The notes below the pieces were generated by a model. It searched no databases and had not been told where the DNA came from. It saw only the letters and a program-made list of their open reading frames with translations. The position numbers were made by a program, and so were the translations under genes. A stretch of DNA of 64,000 nt from Glycomyces sambucus (lineage in GTDB: Bacteria; Actinomycetota; Actinomycetes; Mycobacteriales; Micromonosporaceae), in NCBI RefSeq assembly GCF_900102815.1, contig NZ_FNGF01000004.1:538910-602909 (forward strand). Reading direction: 5' to 3'. This document shows, in pieces, positions 45,685 to 54,385 of this stretch; the first letter of the stretch is position 1; every line of letters starts with the position of its first letter.

Positions 45685-47568
45685 TCAAGCACCGCTGTCG
45701 TCGGGATTACGAAGATGTGTCAGCAAGGCCTCGGCGAGCTTCGGGCCGATACCGGACACGGCCTCCAGATCGGACTGCTCGGCCTCCCGGATGCGCTTCA
45801 CCGACCCGAACTCGCGCAGCAGCGCCTTCTTCTTCGACTCCCCCAGACCGGGTACGGCATCGAGCGCGGAGGCCGTCATCTTCTTGCGGCGGCGGGTGCG
45901 GTGCAGGGAGATCGCGAACCGGTGGGCCTCGTCGCGCACGCGCTGCATCAGGTACAGCGCCTCGGAGGTGCGCGAGAGGATCACCGGGAACTCCTCGCCC
46001 GGGAGCCAGATCTCCTCCAGGCGCTTGGCGAGCCCGGCGAGGTTGATCGTGTCGATCCCGAGTTCGGCGAACACCTGCTCGGCCGCGGCGACCTGCGGCT
46101 GGCCGCCGTCGACGACCAGGAGCTGCGGCGGGTAGTGGAAGCCGCGCCTGGGCTCGTCGCCCTCCTCGACCGGCGAGCCGGCGGGCTGGTCGGCGAGCTT
46201 GGCGAGGCGCCGGCGCAGCGTCTCCTGGAGCGAGGCAAGGTCGTCCTTGCGCTCGCCCTTGATGACGAAGCGCCGGTACTCGCTCTTGCGCGGCAGGCCG
46301 TCCTCGAAGACGACCATCGACGCGACCACGTCCTCGCCCTGGGACTGCGAGACGTCGTAGCACTCGATGCGCAGCGGCGCCTCGGGCAGGTCGAGGGCGT
46401 CGGCGAGCTCTTCGAGGGCCTTGGACCGGGAGGTGAGGTCCCCGGCGCGCTTGAGCTTGTGGCGCTGGAGGTTCTCCAGGGCGTTCTTCTCCACGGTCTC
46501 GGCCAGCGCGCGCTTGTCGCCGCGGCGGGGGACGCGCAGGTCGACCTTGGCGCCGCGGCGCTCCGACAGGAGCTCGGCGAGCGCTTCGTGGTCGGAGGGC
46601 AGGGCCGGGACCAGGACCTCCTTGGGGACGGTCTCGTTCTGCTCGCCGTAGAACTGGAGGCAGAAGCGCTCGACGATCCCGGGCAGGTCGACCGGTTCGG
46701 CCTTGTCGATGACCCAGCCGCGCTGGCCGCGGATGCGGCCCTTGCGGACGTGGAAGACCTGGACGGCGGCTTCGAGCTCGTCGTCGGCGACGGCCATGAC
46801 GTCGCAGTCGACGTCCTCGGCGAGGACGACGACCTGCTGTTCGAGGACCTTGTCGAGGGCGGCGAGGTCGTCGCGCAGGCGCGCGGCGCGCTCGAACTCC
46901 AGGGCCTCGGACGCCTCCTGCATCTCGGCGATGAGGCGGCGGCGCACGGGCGCGGTCTCGCCGGACATGAAGGCGCAGAAGCCGTTGACGAGTTCGCGGT
47001 AGTCCTCGGCGGAGATGCGGCCGACGCAGGGGGCGGAGCACTTGCCGATGTCGGCAAGGAGGTTGGGGCGGTTGATCCGGTTGCAGCGCTTGAACTCGGT
47101 GTCGGAGCAGGTGCGGATCGGGAAGACGCGGGTGAGGAGGTCGAGGGTCTGGCGGATGGCCCACGCGGAGCCGAAGGGCCCGAAGTAGCGGACGCCCTTG
47201 CGGCGGGTGCCGCGCATGACCTGGGCGCGGGGGAACTCCTCCCCCACGGTGACGGCGAGCCAGGGGTAGGACTTGTCGTCCTTGAACATGACGTTGAAGC
47301 GCGGGTCGTACTCCTTGATCCAGGTCCACTCCAGCTGGAGGGCCTCGACCTCGGTGGCGACGACGGTCCACTCGACGCTGCGCGCGGTGTTGACCATGCG
47401 GCGGGTGCGCTCGTGGAGGCGGGTCTCGTCGGCGAAGTACGAGTTCAGGCGGTTGCGGAGGTTCTTGGCCTTGCCGACGTAGATGACGCGCCGGTCGCGG
47501 TCCCTGAAGCGGTAGACGCCCGGTTGGGTGGGGATGGTGCCGGGGGCGGGACGGTAATCGACTGACAC
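45685..47568 (-). CDS. uvrC: Excinuclease ABC subunit C
   Basis: A 627-residue nucleotide-excision-repair nuclease. In order: the GIY-YIG nuclease domain (about residues 14-95, [30 protein letters not shown]), a zinc- or cysteine-containing region with [26 protein letters not shown], and a UvrB-binding UVR helix near 205-240. The RNase-H-like endonuclease domain follows ([44 protein letters not shown]), then tandem helix-hairpin-helix motifs ([35 protein letters not shown]). It is downstream of the RIO kinase gene by 37 nt and could share its transcript. Confidence 0.97.
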   Translation of the reverse strand: MSVDYRPAPGTIPTQPGVYRFRDRDRRVIYVGKAKNLRNRLNSYFADETRLHERTRRMVNTARSVEWTVVATEVEALQLEWTWIKEYDPRFNVMFKDDKSYPWLAVTVGEEFPRAQVMRGTRRKGVRYFGPFGSAWAIRQTLDLLTRVFPIRTCSDTEFKRCNRINRPNLLADIGKCSAPCVGRISAEDYRELVNGFCAFMSGETAPVRRRLIAEMQEASEALEFERAARLRDDLAALDKVLEQQVVVLAEDVDCDVMAVADDELEAAVQVFHVRKGRIRGQRGWVIDKAEPVDLPGIVERFCLQFYGEQNETVPKEVLVPALPSDHEALAELLSERRGAKVDLRVPRRGDKRALAETVEKNALENLQRHKLKRAGDLTSRSKALEELADALDLPEAPLRIECYDVSQSQGEDVVASMVVFEDGLPRKSEYRRFVIKGERKDDLASLQETLRRRLAKLADQPAGSPVEEGDEPRRGFHYPPQLLVVDGGQPQVAAAEQVFAELGIDTINLAGLAKRLEEIWLPGEEFPVILSRTSEALYLMQRVRDEAHRFAISLHRTRRRKKMTASALDAVPGLGESKKKALLREFGSVKRIREAEQSDLEAVSGIGPKLAEALLTHLRNPDDSGA

Positions 47569-47605
47569 AGCACAAGGCTATATCCCGCCCCCGACAACGT
47601 GTCCG

Positions 47606-48538
47606 CTACGGCCGGGCCGCCAGCGCCAGGACCTCCGCGTGGAGGTCGTCGACGGTCTCGCGCCCGATGCCCCGGTTGGTGAACCAGGACCCGAGGTTCT
47701 CCACGTCCCGCGTCAGGAAGTCCATCCCGAGGGGGTTCGCGTAGATGTCGACGACCTGCGGGAGGTCGAGGACCACGAGGCGGCCGTCGTGGACGACCGT
47801 GTTGTAGGGCGAGAGGTCGCCGTGGGCGAACCCGAGCTCGGTCATGCGGCGCAGGGCCTCGGCGGCCTGCTCCCAGAGGCTGTCGAGCTCGGCCTCGTCG
47901 GGCCTGGTCTCGGCGAGCCGGGGCGCGGCGGTGCGGCCGTCGCCGATGAACTCCATGACGACCTCGGTGCCGTGGACCTGGACCGGGTAGGGCACCGGGA
48001 CGCCGACGGCGTAGAGGCGCTTGAGCGCGTCGAACTCGGCGGCGGCCCAGCGTCCGGCGGCCTGCTCCAGGCCGAAGGTGGTGCGCTTGGCCATGGCCCG
48101 GTTGTCGCGGGAGCGCTTGGCGGCGCGGCCCACGGTGTAGTCGCCGGCCCGGTTGAACTGGGTGTGCTCGGCGCTGCGGTAGCGCTTGGACGCCATGACG
48201 ACGGCCCGGTCGGTGCCGGGGACGGCGCGTTCGATGAGGAACACGTCGGCCTCTTTGCCGGTCTTGAGGACGCCGAGCTCGTAGTCGACGGCGCCGTGGT
48301 CGGTGATGACCCACTCCGGGTGCGGCTCGGGGCCGCGCTGGAGCGGTTCGGAGTCCCACCAGATCGACCAGCGGTCCCCCGCGGGGGGCCGGTCGTCGTT
48401 GGGGATCTCGTCGAACTCGGTGCGCATGGCTTCGAAGCGCTCGTGGTCCTCGGCCGAGAAGACCTCGTCGGAGGGACGGTCGCGGTGCTTGCGCTTGGTG
48501 GACTGGAAGGACTCAGTGAACTGCTGCTTGCGAGGCAA
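47606..48538 (-). CDS. RIO-type serine protein kinase
   Basis: A 310-residue kinase of the RIO1-like group. ATP-binding region: GVLKTGKEADVFLIER near residue 89, with the lysine in VVMASKRYR. The catalytic loop is GFAHGDLSPYNTVVH near 236-250, with the Asp of HGD as base. The metal-binding loop is LVVLDLPQVVDIYANPLGMDFLTRDV, where the usual DxxQ form of RIO kinases is kept. RIO kinases assist ribosome maturation in archaea and eukaryotes; the bacterial role is not settled. The TTG at 48538 is supported by GGAG 8-9 nt upstream. A 20-codon ORF with a strong ribosome-binding site precedes it, suggesting translational or attenuation control. Confidence 0.88.
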   Translation of the reverse strand: MPRKQQFTESFQSTKRKHRDRPSDEVFSAEDHERFEAMRTEFDEIPNDDRPPAGDRWSIWWDSEPLQRGPEPHPEWVITDHGAVDYELGVLKTGKEADVFLIERAVPGTDRAVVMASKRYRSAEHTQFNRAGDYTVGRAAKRSRDNRAMAKRTTFGLEQAAGRWAAAEFDALKRLYAVGVPVPYPVQVHGTEVVMEFIGDGRTAAPRLAETRPDEAELDSLWEQAAEALRRMTELGFAHGDLSPYNTVVHDGRLVVLDLPQVVDIYANPLGMDFLTRDVENLGSWFTNRGIGRETVDDLHAEVLALAARP

Positions 48539-48583
48539 GATGGAAGGCTCCTGTGCGGAAGGCCCCGTCGGCGCGTGTGTGCG

Positions 48584-48646
48584 TCAGCGCTGAGCGACGG
48601 GAGGTGAACTGATTTTCAAGGCGCGGGCGTGAGCGACGACAGCCAT
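48584..48646 (-). CDS. Candidate 20-residue leader peptide upstream of the RIO kinase
   Basis: The ORF starts with ATG 8 nt after a perfect GGAGG and encodes MAVVAHARAL, KISS and PPVAQR before TGA. It lies between the predicted kinase promoter and the kinase start, with 45 nt to the TTG. The stronger ribosome-binding site and better start codon than those of the kinase, and a Pro-Pro pair near the end, suit a regulatory leader whose translation gates the kinase gene. No product function can be proposed from sequence. Confidence 0.6.
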   Translation of the reverse strand: MAVVAHARALKISSPPVAQR

Positions 48647-48705
48647 CAGAGACACCTCCATTCCATGCGAGCCCCGGGGCGGTCCGCCTCCGGGCAACGA
48701 ACGCT

Positions 48706-48735
48706 ACGTTAGCGGACCTCCCCCGCGGAGCGCAA
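48706..48735 (-). promoter_or_regulatory. Promoter of the leader ORF and RIO kinase
   Basis: On the minus strand TTGCGC (48730-48735), an 18-nt spacer and TAACGT (48706-48711). An imperfect GC-rich stem (GCCCCGGGGCGG ... CCGCCTCCGGGC, 48671-48695) follows in the leader before the small ORF. Confidence 0.6.
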
Positions 48736-48751
48736 GTCTTTTTCCGTCACG

Positions 48752-49558
48752 TCAGTGGCCTGCGGAGTCGTAGGCGCGCAGGCCCATGCGGAAGACCCAG
48801 ACGGCGATCGCGGCCGTCGCGGCGGCGGCGAGCGGCGGGGCGAGGAGCCACCATGCGTCGAGGCGGCCGGTGAGGATCTGCGCGGGGACGAAGCTCGCGA
48901 AGGCCAGGGGCAGCCCGAAGGTGAGGACGAGGCGGACGGCGGCGGGGAAGATCGTCAGCGGGAAGCGCATGGCCTCGTTCTGGAGCTCGGTGAGCATGAA
49001 CGCGATGACGGGGTTGCGGCCCTTCACCCAGAAGTTCGCGGCGTTCGCGATGGTCAGCAGCGCGGCCTGGACCACGATGGCGCACACCAGGAGGAACACG
49101 CCGACGGGGATCGCGGCGAGGCCGAGTCCGGCGCCGGCCCAGCCGATGCCGAGCATGACCAGGCCGAGCGTGGCCTCCCCGAAGACCTGCATGCCGACGT
49201 GCTTGGAGCCGACCTGGACGAGGACGGGCGCGGGCCGGGTGAGCCGGTAGTCCATGTCGCCCTCGACGATCATCTTGCCGGTGTCCCAGATGCCGTCCCA
49301 GAACAGGGCGGTCGCGGACCAGGAGGTGGCGAGGAACCCGGCGAGGACGAGCATCTCGTGGTAGCCCCAGCCCGCGATGGCGTTCACGTTCGCGAACAGG
49401 ATGCTCAGGAACCCGAACAGGACGATCTGCCACAGCGTCCCGGAGACCGCCATGATCCAGAAGTCGGCCGGGTACTCGGCCATGGAGCGGATGTAGGCGC
49501 CGATGGAGCGCTTGTAGACCCCGAACGCGTGGCGGGGGCCGAGGACGTCAGCCGCCAT
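48752..49558 (-). CDS. ABC-2-type permease, second copy of type B
   Basis: A 268-residue membrane protein with about six helices, belonging to the uncharacterised ABC-2 permease families that accompany a NatA-like ATPase (as in COG4587/COG3694 systems). It has the same signature as the permease at 50339: EYPADFWIMA near residue 28, GWGYHEMLVL, LFWDGIWDTGKMIVEGDMDYRLTRPAPVLVQV, NFWVKGRNP and the terminal LRAYDSAGH. It overlaps the preceding permease gene by 11 nt and is the last gene of the exporter operon. The substrate is unknown. Confidence 0.85.
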   Translation of the reverse strand: MAADVLGPRHAFGVYKRSIGAYIRSMAEYPADFWIMAVSGTLWQIVLFGFLSILFANVNAIAGWGYHEMLVLAGFLATSWSATALFWDGIWDTGKMIVEGDMDYRLTRPAPVLVQVGSKHVGMQVFGEATLGLVMLGIGWAGAGLGLAAIPVGVFLLVCAIVVQAALLTIANAANFWVKGRNPVIAFMLTELQNEAMRFPLTIFPAAVRLVLTFGLPLAFASFVPAQILTGRLDAWWLLAPPLAAAATAAIAVWVFRMGLRAYDSAGH

Positions 49559-50336
49559 GGACGGTCACCTTCTTCACGAGCCGGTTCCAGACGAGGCGGG
49601 TGCCGAACCACAGCCCGAGGGCCCACGCCGCCTCGGCGGCGATGAGGCCGAGCGCGCCGAGGGCGTCGACGCGGCCGAGGTAGATCGACGCGGGCGTGGT
49701 CGTGAAGTGCACGAACGGCAGGCCCCAGGCGATTCCTTGGAGCCACCCGGGCATGAGCGCGAGCGGCACCATCATGCCGGAGAAGAACGCCAGGAAGCAG
49801 TCCCTCGCCCACTGGATGCCGAGGTACCGCTGGGTCACGAAGCAGGCCATGGTCGCCAGGTAGTTGACGCCGAAGGCCAGCGGGAAGATGAACAGCAGGC
49901 TGAGCACCGTCAGGGCCGCGGCGAGCGGCGACGCGGGGGCGGCGGGCTGGAATATGAGCACGGCCGCGACCGTCCCGAGGATCGCCGCGGGCACCGAGGC
50001 GGTCATGCCGCCGATGTACTCGGCGGCGCGGGCCCGCTGGAAGTCGATCGGCTTGGTCAGGTCGACCGCGATGAGGCCGTCGAGGATGCGGTTGGCCATC
50101 TCCCAGTCGGCGCCGGCCCACGCGAGGGTCGAGGTGAGGAAGCCGATGATGAGGTACGCCTTCATCGCGGGCCAGTCGTAGCCGCCCAGCTCGCCGTCGC
50201 CGATGAGGTGGCTCCACACCGCGAGCCCGGCCAGCAGCGACCAGCCGCCGAACAGGATCGAGAAGAGCCAGGTGGTCTTGTAGGCGATCTTGCGCTTGAA
50301 CGAGATCGTCGCCAGCGCGACGTCGACGCTTGCCAT
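49548..50336 (-). CDS. ABC-2-type permease, second copy of type A
   Basis: A 262-residue permease with about six membrane helices. It is clearly paralogous to the permease at 51150: both have GYDW, then AYLIIGFLT or AYIIIGFVT, RILDGLIAVDLTKPIDFQRARAAEYIG, PLAFGVNYLATMACF, FHTTTPA-type (HFTTTPASIYLGRVDALGALGL) and the ending KKVTVHGG. Its ATG is 2 nt from the stop of the upstream type B permease. With the type B copy at 48752 it forms a complete second permease pair lacking its own ATPase. Confidence 0.85.
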   Translation of the reverse strand: MASVDVALATISFKRKIAYKTTWLFSILFGGWSLLAGLAVWSHLIGDGELGGYDWPAMKAYLIIGFLTSTLAWAGADWEMANRILDGLIAVDLTKPIDFQRARAAEYIGGMTASVPAAILGTVAAVLIFQPAAPASPLAAALTVLSLLFIFPLAFGVNYLATMACFVTQRYLGIQWARDCFLAFFSGMMVPLALMPGWLQGIAWGLPFVHFTTTPASIYLGRVDALGALGLIAAEAAWALGLWFGTRLVWNRLVKKVTVHGG

Positions 50337-50338
50337 GG

Positions 50339-51157
50339 TCAGTGTCCGGAGGAGTCGTAGGAGCGCAGGCCGAGGCGGTAGACGCCGAGGGCGGCGAGGA
50401 CCGAGGCCGCGGCGGCCACGGGCATGCCGATCACCCACCAGGGCGCCAGGTGGCCCGAGAGCGCGGCGACGGGCACGAAGTTGACGAAGGCCACCGGGAC
50501 CACGAACATGGTCACGACCTTGACGCCGATCGGGAAGAGGCCCAGGGGCATCGTCATCGCGTGGTGCTGGAGGTCGAGCATGACGAACGCGAAGTTCGAC
50601 ATGGGTCCCTTGATCCAGAAGTTCACGGCGCAGAACAGGGTGATGAGCGCGCACTCGATGACGACGGCGCACACGATGCCGAGGAGGACGAGCGGGAGGG
50701 AGGCGGGGCCCAGGCCCGCGCCGATCCAGCCGTAGGCGACCATGACGAGGCCGAAGCCGACCTCGCCGAAGCCCTGCATGCCGATGTGGGTGGTGGCGAC
50801 CTGGACGACGACGGGCGCGGGCCGGGTCATCCGGTAGTCGATCTCGCCTTTGAGGACCATCTGCCCGGTGCTCCAGATGCCGTCGCACAGGATCGCGGTG
50901 GAGCCGGCGGCGACGGTGAGGAGCCCCGAGAGCATGAGCATCTCGTGGTAGCGCCAGCCGGCGACCTCGGGGACGGCGGCGAAGAGCACGGTGAGGAACG
51001 CGAACTGGAGGACGTTCCACATCACGCCCGCCGAGGCCATGACCCAGAAGTCGCCGGGGTACTCGGTGATGGCGCGGATCTGGGCGAGCAGGGCGCGGCG
51101 GTAGACGGCGCCGACGTGCCGCGCGGTCAGCCGGTCGGGGGTCAGCGTGTCAGCCAC
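50339..51157 (-). CDS. ABC-2-type permease, first copy of type B
   Basis: A 272-residue permease with about six helices. Signature blocks EYPGDFWVMA, GWRYHEMLMLSGLL, LCDGIWSTGQMVLKGEIDYRMTRPAPVVVQV, NFWIKGPMS and the terminal LRSYDSSGH are shared with the type B copy at 48752. The GTG at 51157 overlaps the upstream permease by 8 nt. Together with the type A gene at 51150 and the ATPase it would make one exporter unit. Confidence 0.85.
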   Translation of the reverse strand: MADTLTPDRLTARHVGAVYRRALLAQIRAITEYPGDFWVMASAGVMWNVLQFAFLTVLFAAVPEVAGWRYHEMLMLSGLLTVAAGSTAILCDGIWSTGQMVLKGEIDYRMTRPAPVVVQVATTHIGMQGFGEVGFGLVMVAYGWIGAGLGPASLPLVLLGIVCAVVIECALITLFCAVNFWIKGPMSNFAFVMLDLQHHAMTMPLGLFPIGVKVVTMFVVPVAFVNFVPVAALSGHLAPWWVIGMPVAAAASVLAALGVYRLGLRSYDSSGH

Positions 51158-51947
51158 CGTGCACCGTCACCTTCTTGACCGCGTGGTTGAAGACGATGCG
51201 GGCGCCGAACCACAGGCCGAGGGTCCAGGCCGCCTCGGCGGCGAGGAGCCCGAGGGCGCCGGCGGTGTCGACGCGCCCGAGGTAGATCGCGGCGGGCGTG
51301 GTGGTGAAGTGCGGGAAGGGCAGGGCCCAGGCGACGGCCTGGAGCCAGGAGGGCATGAACGCCAAGGGGATCACCATCCCGGAGAAGAAGCCGAGCAGGG
51401 CCTCGCGCAGCCACATGACGCCGAGGTAGCGCTTGGTCCAGAAGCACACGAGGACCGTCAGGTAGGTCAGGCCGAACGCGAGCGGGAAGACGAGGACGAA
51501 GCTGACGGCGGTGAGGAGTCCGGCGAGGGGCGTGGCGGGGCCGGGCGGGTCGAACAGGAGCCACGCGCCGAGGACGCCGACGAGGACCGTGGGGACGGTG
51601 GAGACCATCGAGCCGATGTACTCGGCGGCGCGGGCGCGCTGGAAGTCGACGGGCTTGGTGAGGTCGACGGCGATGTGGCCGTCGAGGATGCGGTCGGCGA
51701 CCTGCCAGTCGGCGGCGCCGAAGACGACGGTGGCGGTGACGAACCCGATGATGATGTACGCGCGCATCGAGTCCCAGTCGTAGCCCGAGAGCGCGCCTCC
51801 GGCGAGCAGTTCGCGCCACATGGCCATGGAGACGAGCATGGCGCCGCCGCCGAGGACCAGGGCGACGACCCACTGGGCCTTGTAGGCGAGGCGGCGCTTG
51901 AACGCGATGGCCGCGAACGCGCGGTCGACCGCGAATGCACTCGTCAC
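51150..51947 (-). CDS. ABC-2-type permease, first copy of type A
   Basis: A 265-residue permease with about six membrane helices. The GTG at 51947 overlaps the ATPase stop (GTGA), so the two are translationally coupled. Shared type A blocks: GYDWDSMRAYIIIGFVTA, VADRILDGHIAVDLTKPVDFQRARAAEYIGSM, PLAFGLTYLTVLVCFWTKRYLG, PHFTTTPAAIYLGRVDTAGALGL and the KKVTVHGG ending. The amphipathic segment before DLTKPVDF resembles the ATPase-coupling helix region of such permeases, which is an inference. Confidence 0.85.
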   Translation of the reverse strand: MTSAFAVDRAFAAIAFKRRLAYKAQWVVALVLGGGAMLVSMAMWRELLAGGALSGYDWDSMRAYIIIGFVTATVVFGAADWQVADRILDGHIAVDLTKPVDFQRARAAEYIGSMVSTVPTVLVGVLGAWLLFDPPGPATPLAGLLTAVSFVLVFPLAFGLTYLTVLVCFWTKRYLGVMWLREALLGFFSGMVIPLAFMPSWLQAVAWALPFPHFTTTPAAIYLGRVDTAGALGLLAAEAAWTLGLWFGARIVFNHAVKKVTVHGG

Positions 51948-52942
51948 TTGGTGAGTTCTCCTGCGTAGAGGCGCCGGATGACGTCTTCGATGGACGGTTC
52001 CGAGAGGGACAGGTCGCGCGGGGCGAGCTCGGCGGTGAGGCCGCCGAGGACCTCGGCGGCGGTGAAGTGCCGGGACTCGTAGGTGACGGTCACTTCGCTG
52101 GGGGCCTCGCCCGCGGCCCACTCGTACTGCGGGAACTTGAGTTTGAGCTCGTCAACGTCGGCGGGGCCCTCCAGGAACAGGTTCACGGCCTTGGTGGTGA
52201 TGTAGTGGGCCTTGAGCTGCTGGATGGGGCCGTCGTAGGCGACCGCGCCCTTGTCGATGACGACGATGCGCTCGCAGACCTCCTCGATGTCGGCGAGGTC
52301 GTGGCTGGTGAGCAGGAGCGTGGTGCCGCCGTCGACGAGTTCGCGCAGGAACGCTCGGAGGCGGTCCTTGACGGAGATGTCGAGGCCGATGGTGGGCTCG
52401 TCGAGGTAGACCATCTTGGGGGCGTGGATGAGCGCGCAGGCGAGGTCGGCGCGCATGCGCTGGCCCAGGGAGAGGGTGCGGGCGAGCGCGGGCATGAACT
52501 CGCCGAGGTCGAGGAGTTCGTCGAAGCGGGCGATGCGGGCCTTGTAGTCGGCGTCGGAGACGCCGTACATGTGCTTGAGGAGCTTCAGGGACTCCTCGAC
52601 GGGCAGGTCCCACCAGAGCTGGGTGCGCTGGCCGAAGAGCACGCCGATGTCGTGGGCGTTGGCGATCCGCTCGGTGTGGGGGTCGCGGCCCATCACCCGG
52701 ACGGTGCCCTCGGAGGGGCGCAGGATCCCGGTGAGGAGCTTGACGGTGGTGGACTTGCCCGCGCCGTTGGGTCCGACGTAGGCCACCGACTCGCCCGGCT
52801 CGATCGACAGGTCGATGCCGTCGACCGCGGTGTAGTTCTTGTACTTGCGCTGGACGAGGTGTTTGACCGCGCCCTTGAATCCGGAGGTCTTGTCAGGCCG
52901 CCGGAACGTCTTCGTGAGGGATCGGGCTTCGAGAATCGGCAT
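51944..52942 (-). CDS. ABC transporter ATP-binding protein (NatA-like, COG4586 type)
   Basis: A 332-residue ATPase. Walker A is GPNGAGKS at residues 57-64, the ABC signature is LSLGQ at 157-161, and Walker B with the catalytic glutamate is YLDEPT at 179-184, with SHDLADIEEVCER as the H-loop. An N-terminal extension (FRRPDKTSGFKGAVKHLVQRKY) and a C-terminal domain of about 90 residues are typical of the long ATPases that partner these ABC-2 permeases. The ATG at 52942 lies inside the 3' end of the HTTM-like gene (50-nt overlap). It is the only ATPase for four permeases. Confidence 0.9.
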   Translation of the reverse strand: MPILEARSLTKTFRRPDKTSGFKGAVKHLVQRKYKNYTAVDGIDLSIEPGESVAYVGPNGAGKSTTVKLLTGILRPSEGTVRVMGRDPHTERIANAHDIGVLFGQRTQLWWDLPVEESLKLLKHMYGVSDADYKARIARFDELLDLGEFMPALARTLSLGQRMRADLACALIHAPKMVYLDEPTIGLDISVKDRLRAFLRELVDGGTTLLLTSHDLADIEEVCERIVVIDKGAVAYDGPIQQLKAHYITTKAVNLFLEGPADVDELKLKFPQYEWAAGEAPSEVTVTYESRHFTAAEVLGGLTAELAPRDLSLSEPSIEDVIRRLYAGELTK

Positions 52943-53843
52943 GCTTCCACGGTAGGAAGTTCCGGCGCCTTTCCTCAACTCCTTTCCCACGGCGGAGCCT
53001 GCGAGCGATGTCACGGGGGCTGATGCGCTCCAGGGGGAGGAAGCAGGCCATCGCGACCAGGTGGGGCAGGAAGCTGATCTCGACGGCGAGGTAGACCGTC
53101 AGGTGGAAGCAGTAGAAGAACGCGACGATGCCGTACTTGACGCGTTTGGCGGCCACGAACATCACGACGGGGCTGAGCAGTTCGAAGCAGACCATGCCCC
53201 ACTGGGAGGCGCGGAGCATCCAGGGGTAGTCCAGGAGCCAGGTGGAGAACTCGGTGCCGCGGCGGATGATCGCCCAGGTCATGGTGGCGGAGTTGACCCA
53301 TTCCCAGCCGCCGTAGCGGATCTTGGCCCAGGCGGCGAAGAAGTAGGTGCAGACGACGCCGATCTGGACCAGGTTGAAGCCCCAGCCGACGTGCTCGGAG
53401 AGGCTGCGGCGGTCGCCCCACTTGGCTTTCGGCATGGTGGGCAGGAGGAACAGGAGCAGGAGGAACCCGAACTTGCCGTGGTCGACCTTCCCGTAGGACA
53501 TCGCGATGATCATCCACTCGAAGTAGGCGACCGCGACGATCCACCCGAACAGGCGCGGGGCCTTGCCGAGCATCATGGGGACGGAGGCCGCGAGCAGCAC
53601 GACGAGGGTGCCGACGACGATCCAGTAGTTCGGGACGGGGAAGACCGGCAGGACGCGGGCGATGAACAGCGGCTGGTAGAGCTCGCCGGGGACGTGGCGG
53701 TGGCCGAGGATCCACGGCATGTACCACCACCAGTCGACCCAGATGAAGGCGCCGGCGAGGAACCGCATGGCGGCGACGCGGCCGAGGGCGACGGGCTGGA
53801 AGAACCATCCGGTGGTCCTGCGGGCGAGGGGAAGCGGGGTCAC
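52893..53843 (-). CDS. HTTM-like membrane protein, copy 2
   Basis: A 316-residue protein with about seven to eight helices. The HTTM/vitamin-K-carboxylase-like pattern is seen in RVAAMRFLAGAFIWVDWWWYMPWILGHRHVPGELYQPLF, then MLGKAPRLFGWIVAVAYFEWMIIAMSYGKVDHGKFGF, VCTYFFAAWAKIRYGGWEWVNS and FLPHLVAMACFLPLERISPRDIARR. It is a close paralogue of the gene at 54386. The GTG at 53843 overlaps the stop of its small partner gene. The C-terminal tail runs 50 nt into the ABC ATPase gene. HTTM proteins are poorly characterised; a redox or lipid-modifying role is speculative. Confidence 0.75.
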   Translation of the reverse strand: MTPLPLARRTTGWFFQPVALGRVAAMRFLAGAFIWVDWWWYMPWILGHRHVPGELYQPLFIARVLPVFPVPNYWIVVGTLVVLLAASVPMMLGKAPRLFGWIVAVAYFEWMIIAMSYGKVDHGKFGFLLLLFLLPTMPKAKWGDRRSLSEHVGWGFNLVQIGVVCTYFFAAWAKIRYGGWEWVNSATMTWAIIRRGTEFSTWLLDYPWMLRASQWGMVCFELLSPVVMFVAAKRVKYGIVAFFYCFHLTVYLAVEISFLPHLVAMACFLPLERISPRDIARRLRRGKGVEERRRNFLPWKHADSRSPIPHEDVPAA

Positions 53844-54343
53844 GCGTCCTCCTCCCGGGTCCAGGTGGCCTCGACGACCTCGACGACCTCGCCGGTCTGG
53901 TAGCCGTCCTCCAGGCGGTAGCGGCGCTCGATGATCTCGACGGTGACGATCTCGGGTTTGCCGGGGTTGGTGTTCTCGTACGCCTCGGCGATGTACCGGA
54001 GCAGGTCCGGGTCGTCGATGAAGCGGCTCTTCTGGCCTTCGAGTTCGGCGCGGCGGAAGCCGGTGATGCGCTCGGTGAGGCTGAAGCGCTCGCCCTCCTC
54101 GTTGACGGCCTCGACCCGGGTGGACCCGGCCCAGCCGTCCAGCTCCTTCGAGAACGAGTACATCTTGAAGGGCGCGAAGGGGAAGAAGTCGTCGGCGCCC
54201 CAGAAGGTGGTGGCGGTGACAAGCGCGAGCACGACCGCGGTGATCGCGACGCGCACCGCGCGTCCCGCGGGCCGGACCCGGGCGAGCACGGTGTCGCCGG
54301 TCGCGGCGGCGTCGGTGGAGGGGTGGGGATCTTCCGCAGGCAC
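53840..54343 (-). CDS. Small membrane-anchored protein paired with HTTM-like protein, copy 2
   Basis: A 167-residue protein with one N-terminal membrane helix (about residues 32-50) and an extracytoplasmic domain. Its hallmark is DDFFPFAPFKMYSFSKELDGW, shared with the copy at 55300, as are TGFRRAELEGQ and IAEAYENTNPGKPEIV. The GTG at 54343 is preferred to the upstream GTG at 54382. It gives MPAED, matching MPAEP of the other copy, and the sequence GCCATACT lies 6 nt ahead of the start in both. I do not recognise a named family; it is always next to the HTTM gene here, so a functional pair is likely. Confidence 0.7.
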   Translation of the reverse strand: MPAEDPHPSTDAAATGDTVLARVRPAGRAVRVAITAVVLALVTATTFWGADDFFPFAPFKMYSFSKELDGWAGSTRVEAVNEEGERFSLTERITGFRRAELEGQKSRFIDDPDLLRYIAEAYENTNPGKPEIVTVEIIERRYRLEDGYQTGEVVEVVEATWTREEDA

Positions 54344-54349
54344 GGCAGC

Positions 54350-54357
54350 AGTATGGC
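54350..54357 (-). promoter_or_regulatory. GCCATACT element 6 nt before the small-protein start, copy 2
   Basis: On the minus strand GCCATACT then 6 nt and the GTG. The same element and spacing occur before the other copy. CATACT could be a -10 for a leaderless mRNA beginning at the start codon, but no -35 is evident. Confidence 0.35.
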
Positions 54358-54385
54358 ACGGGCCCGCAAGCGAGGGCCCCACGCG

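Noticed and set aside
45662..45688. Promoter for rapZ-yvcK-whiA (TTGAGA-N15-TACGAT on the minus strand)
   Set aside because: The spacer is too short and the -35 overlaps the uvrC stop; not strong enough to list as a feature.
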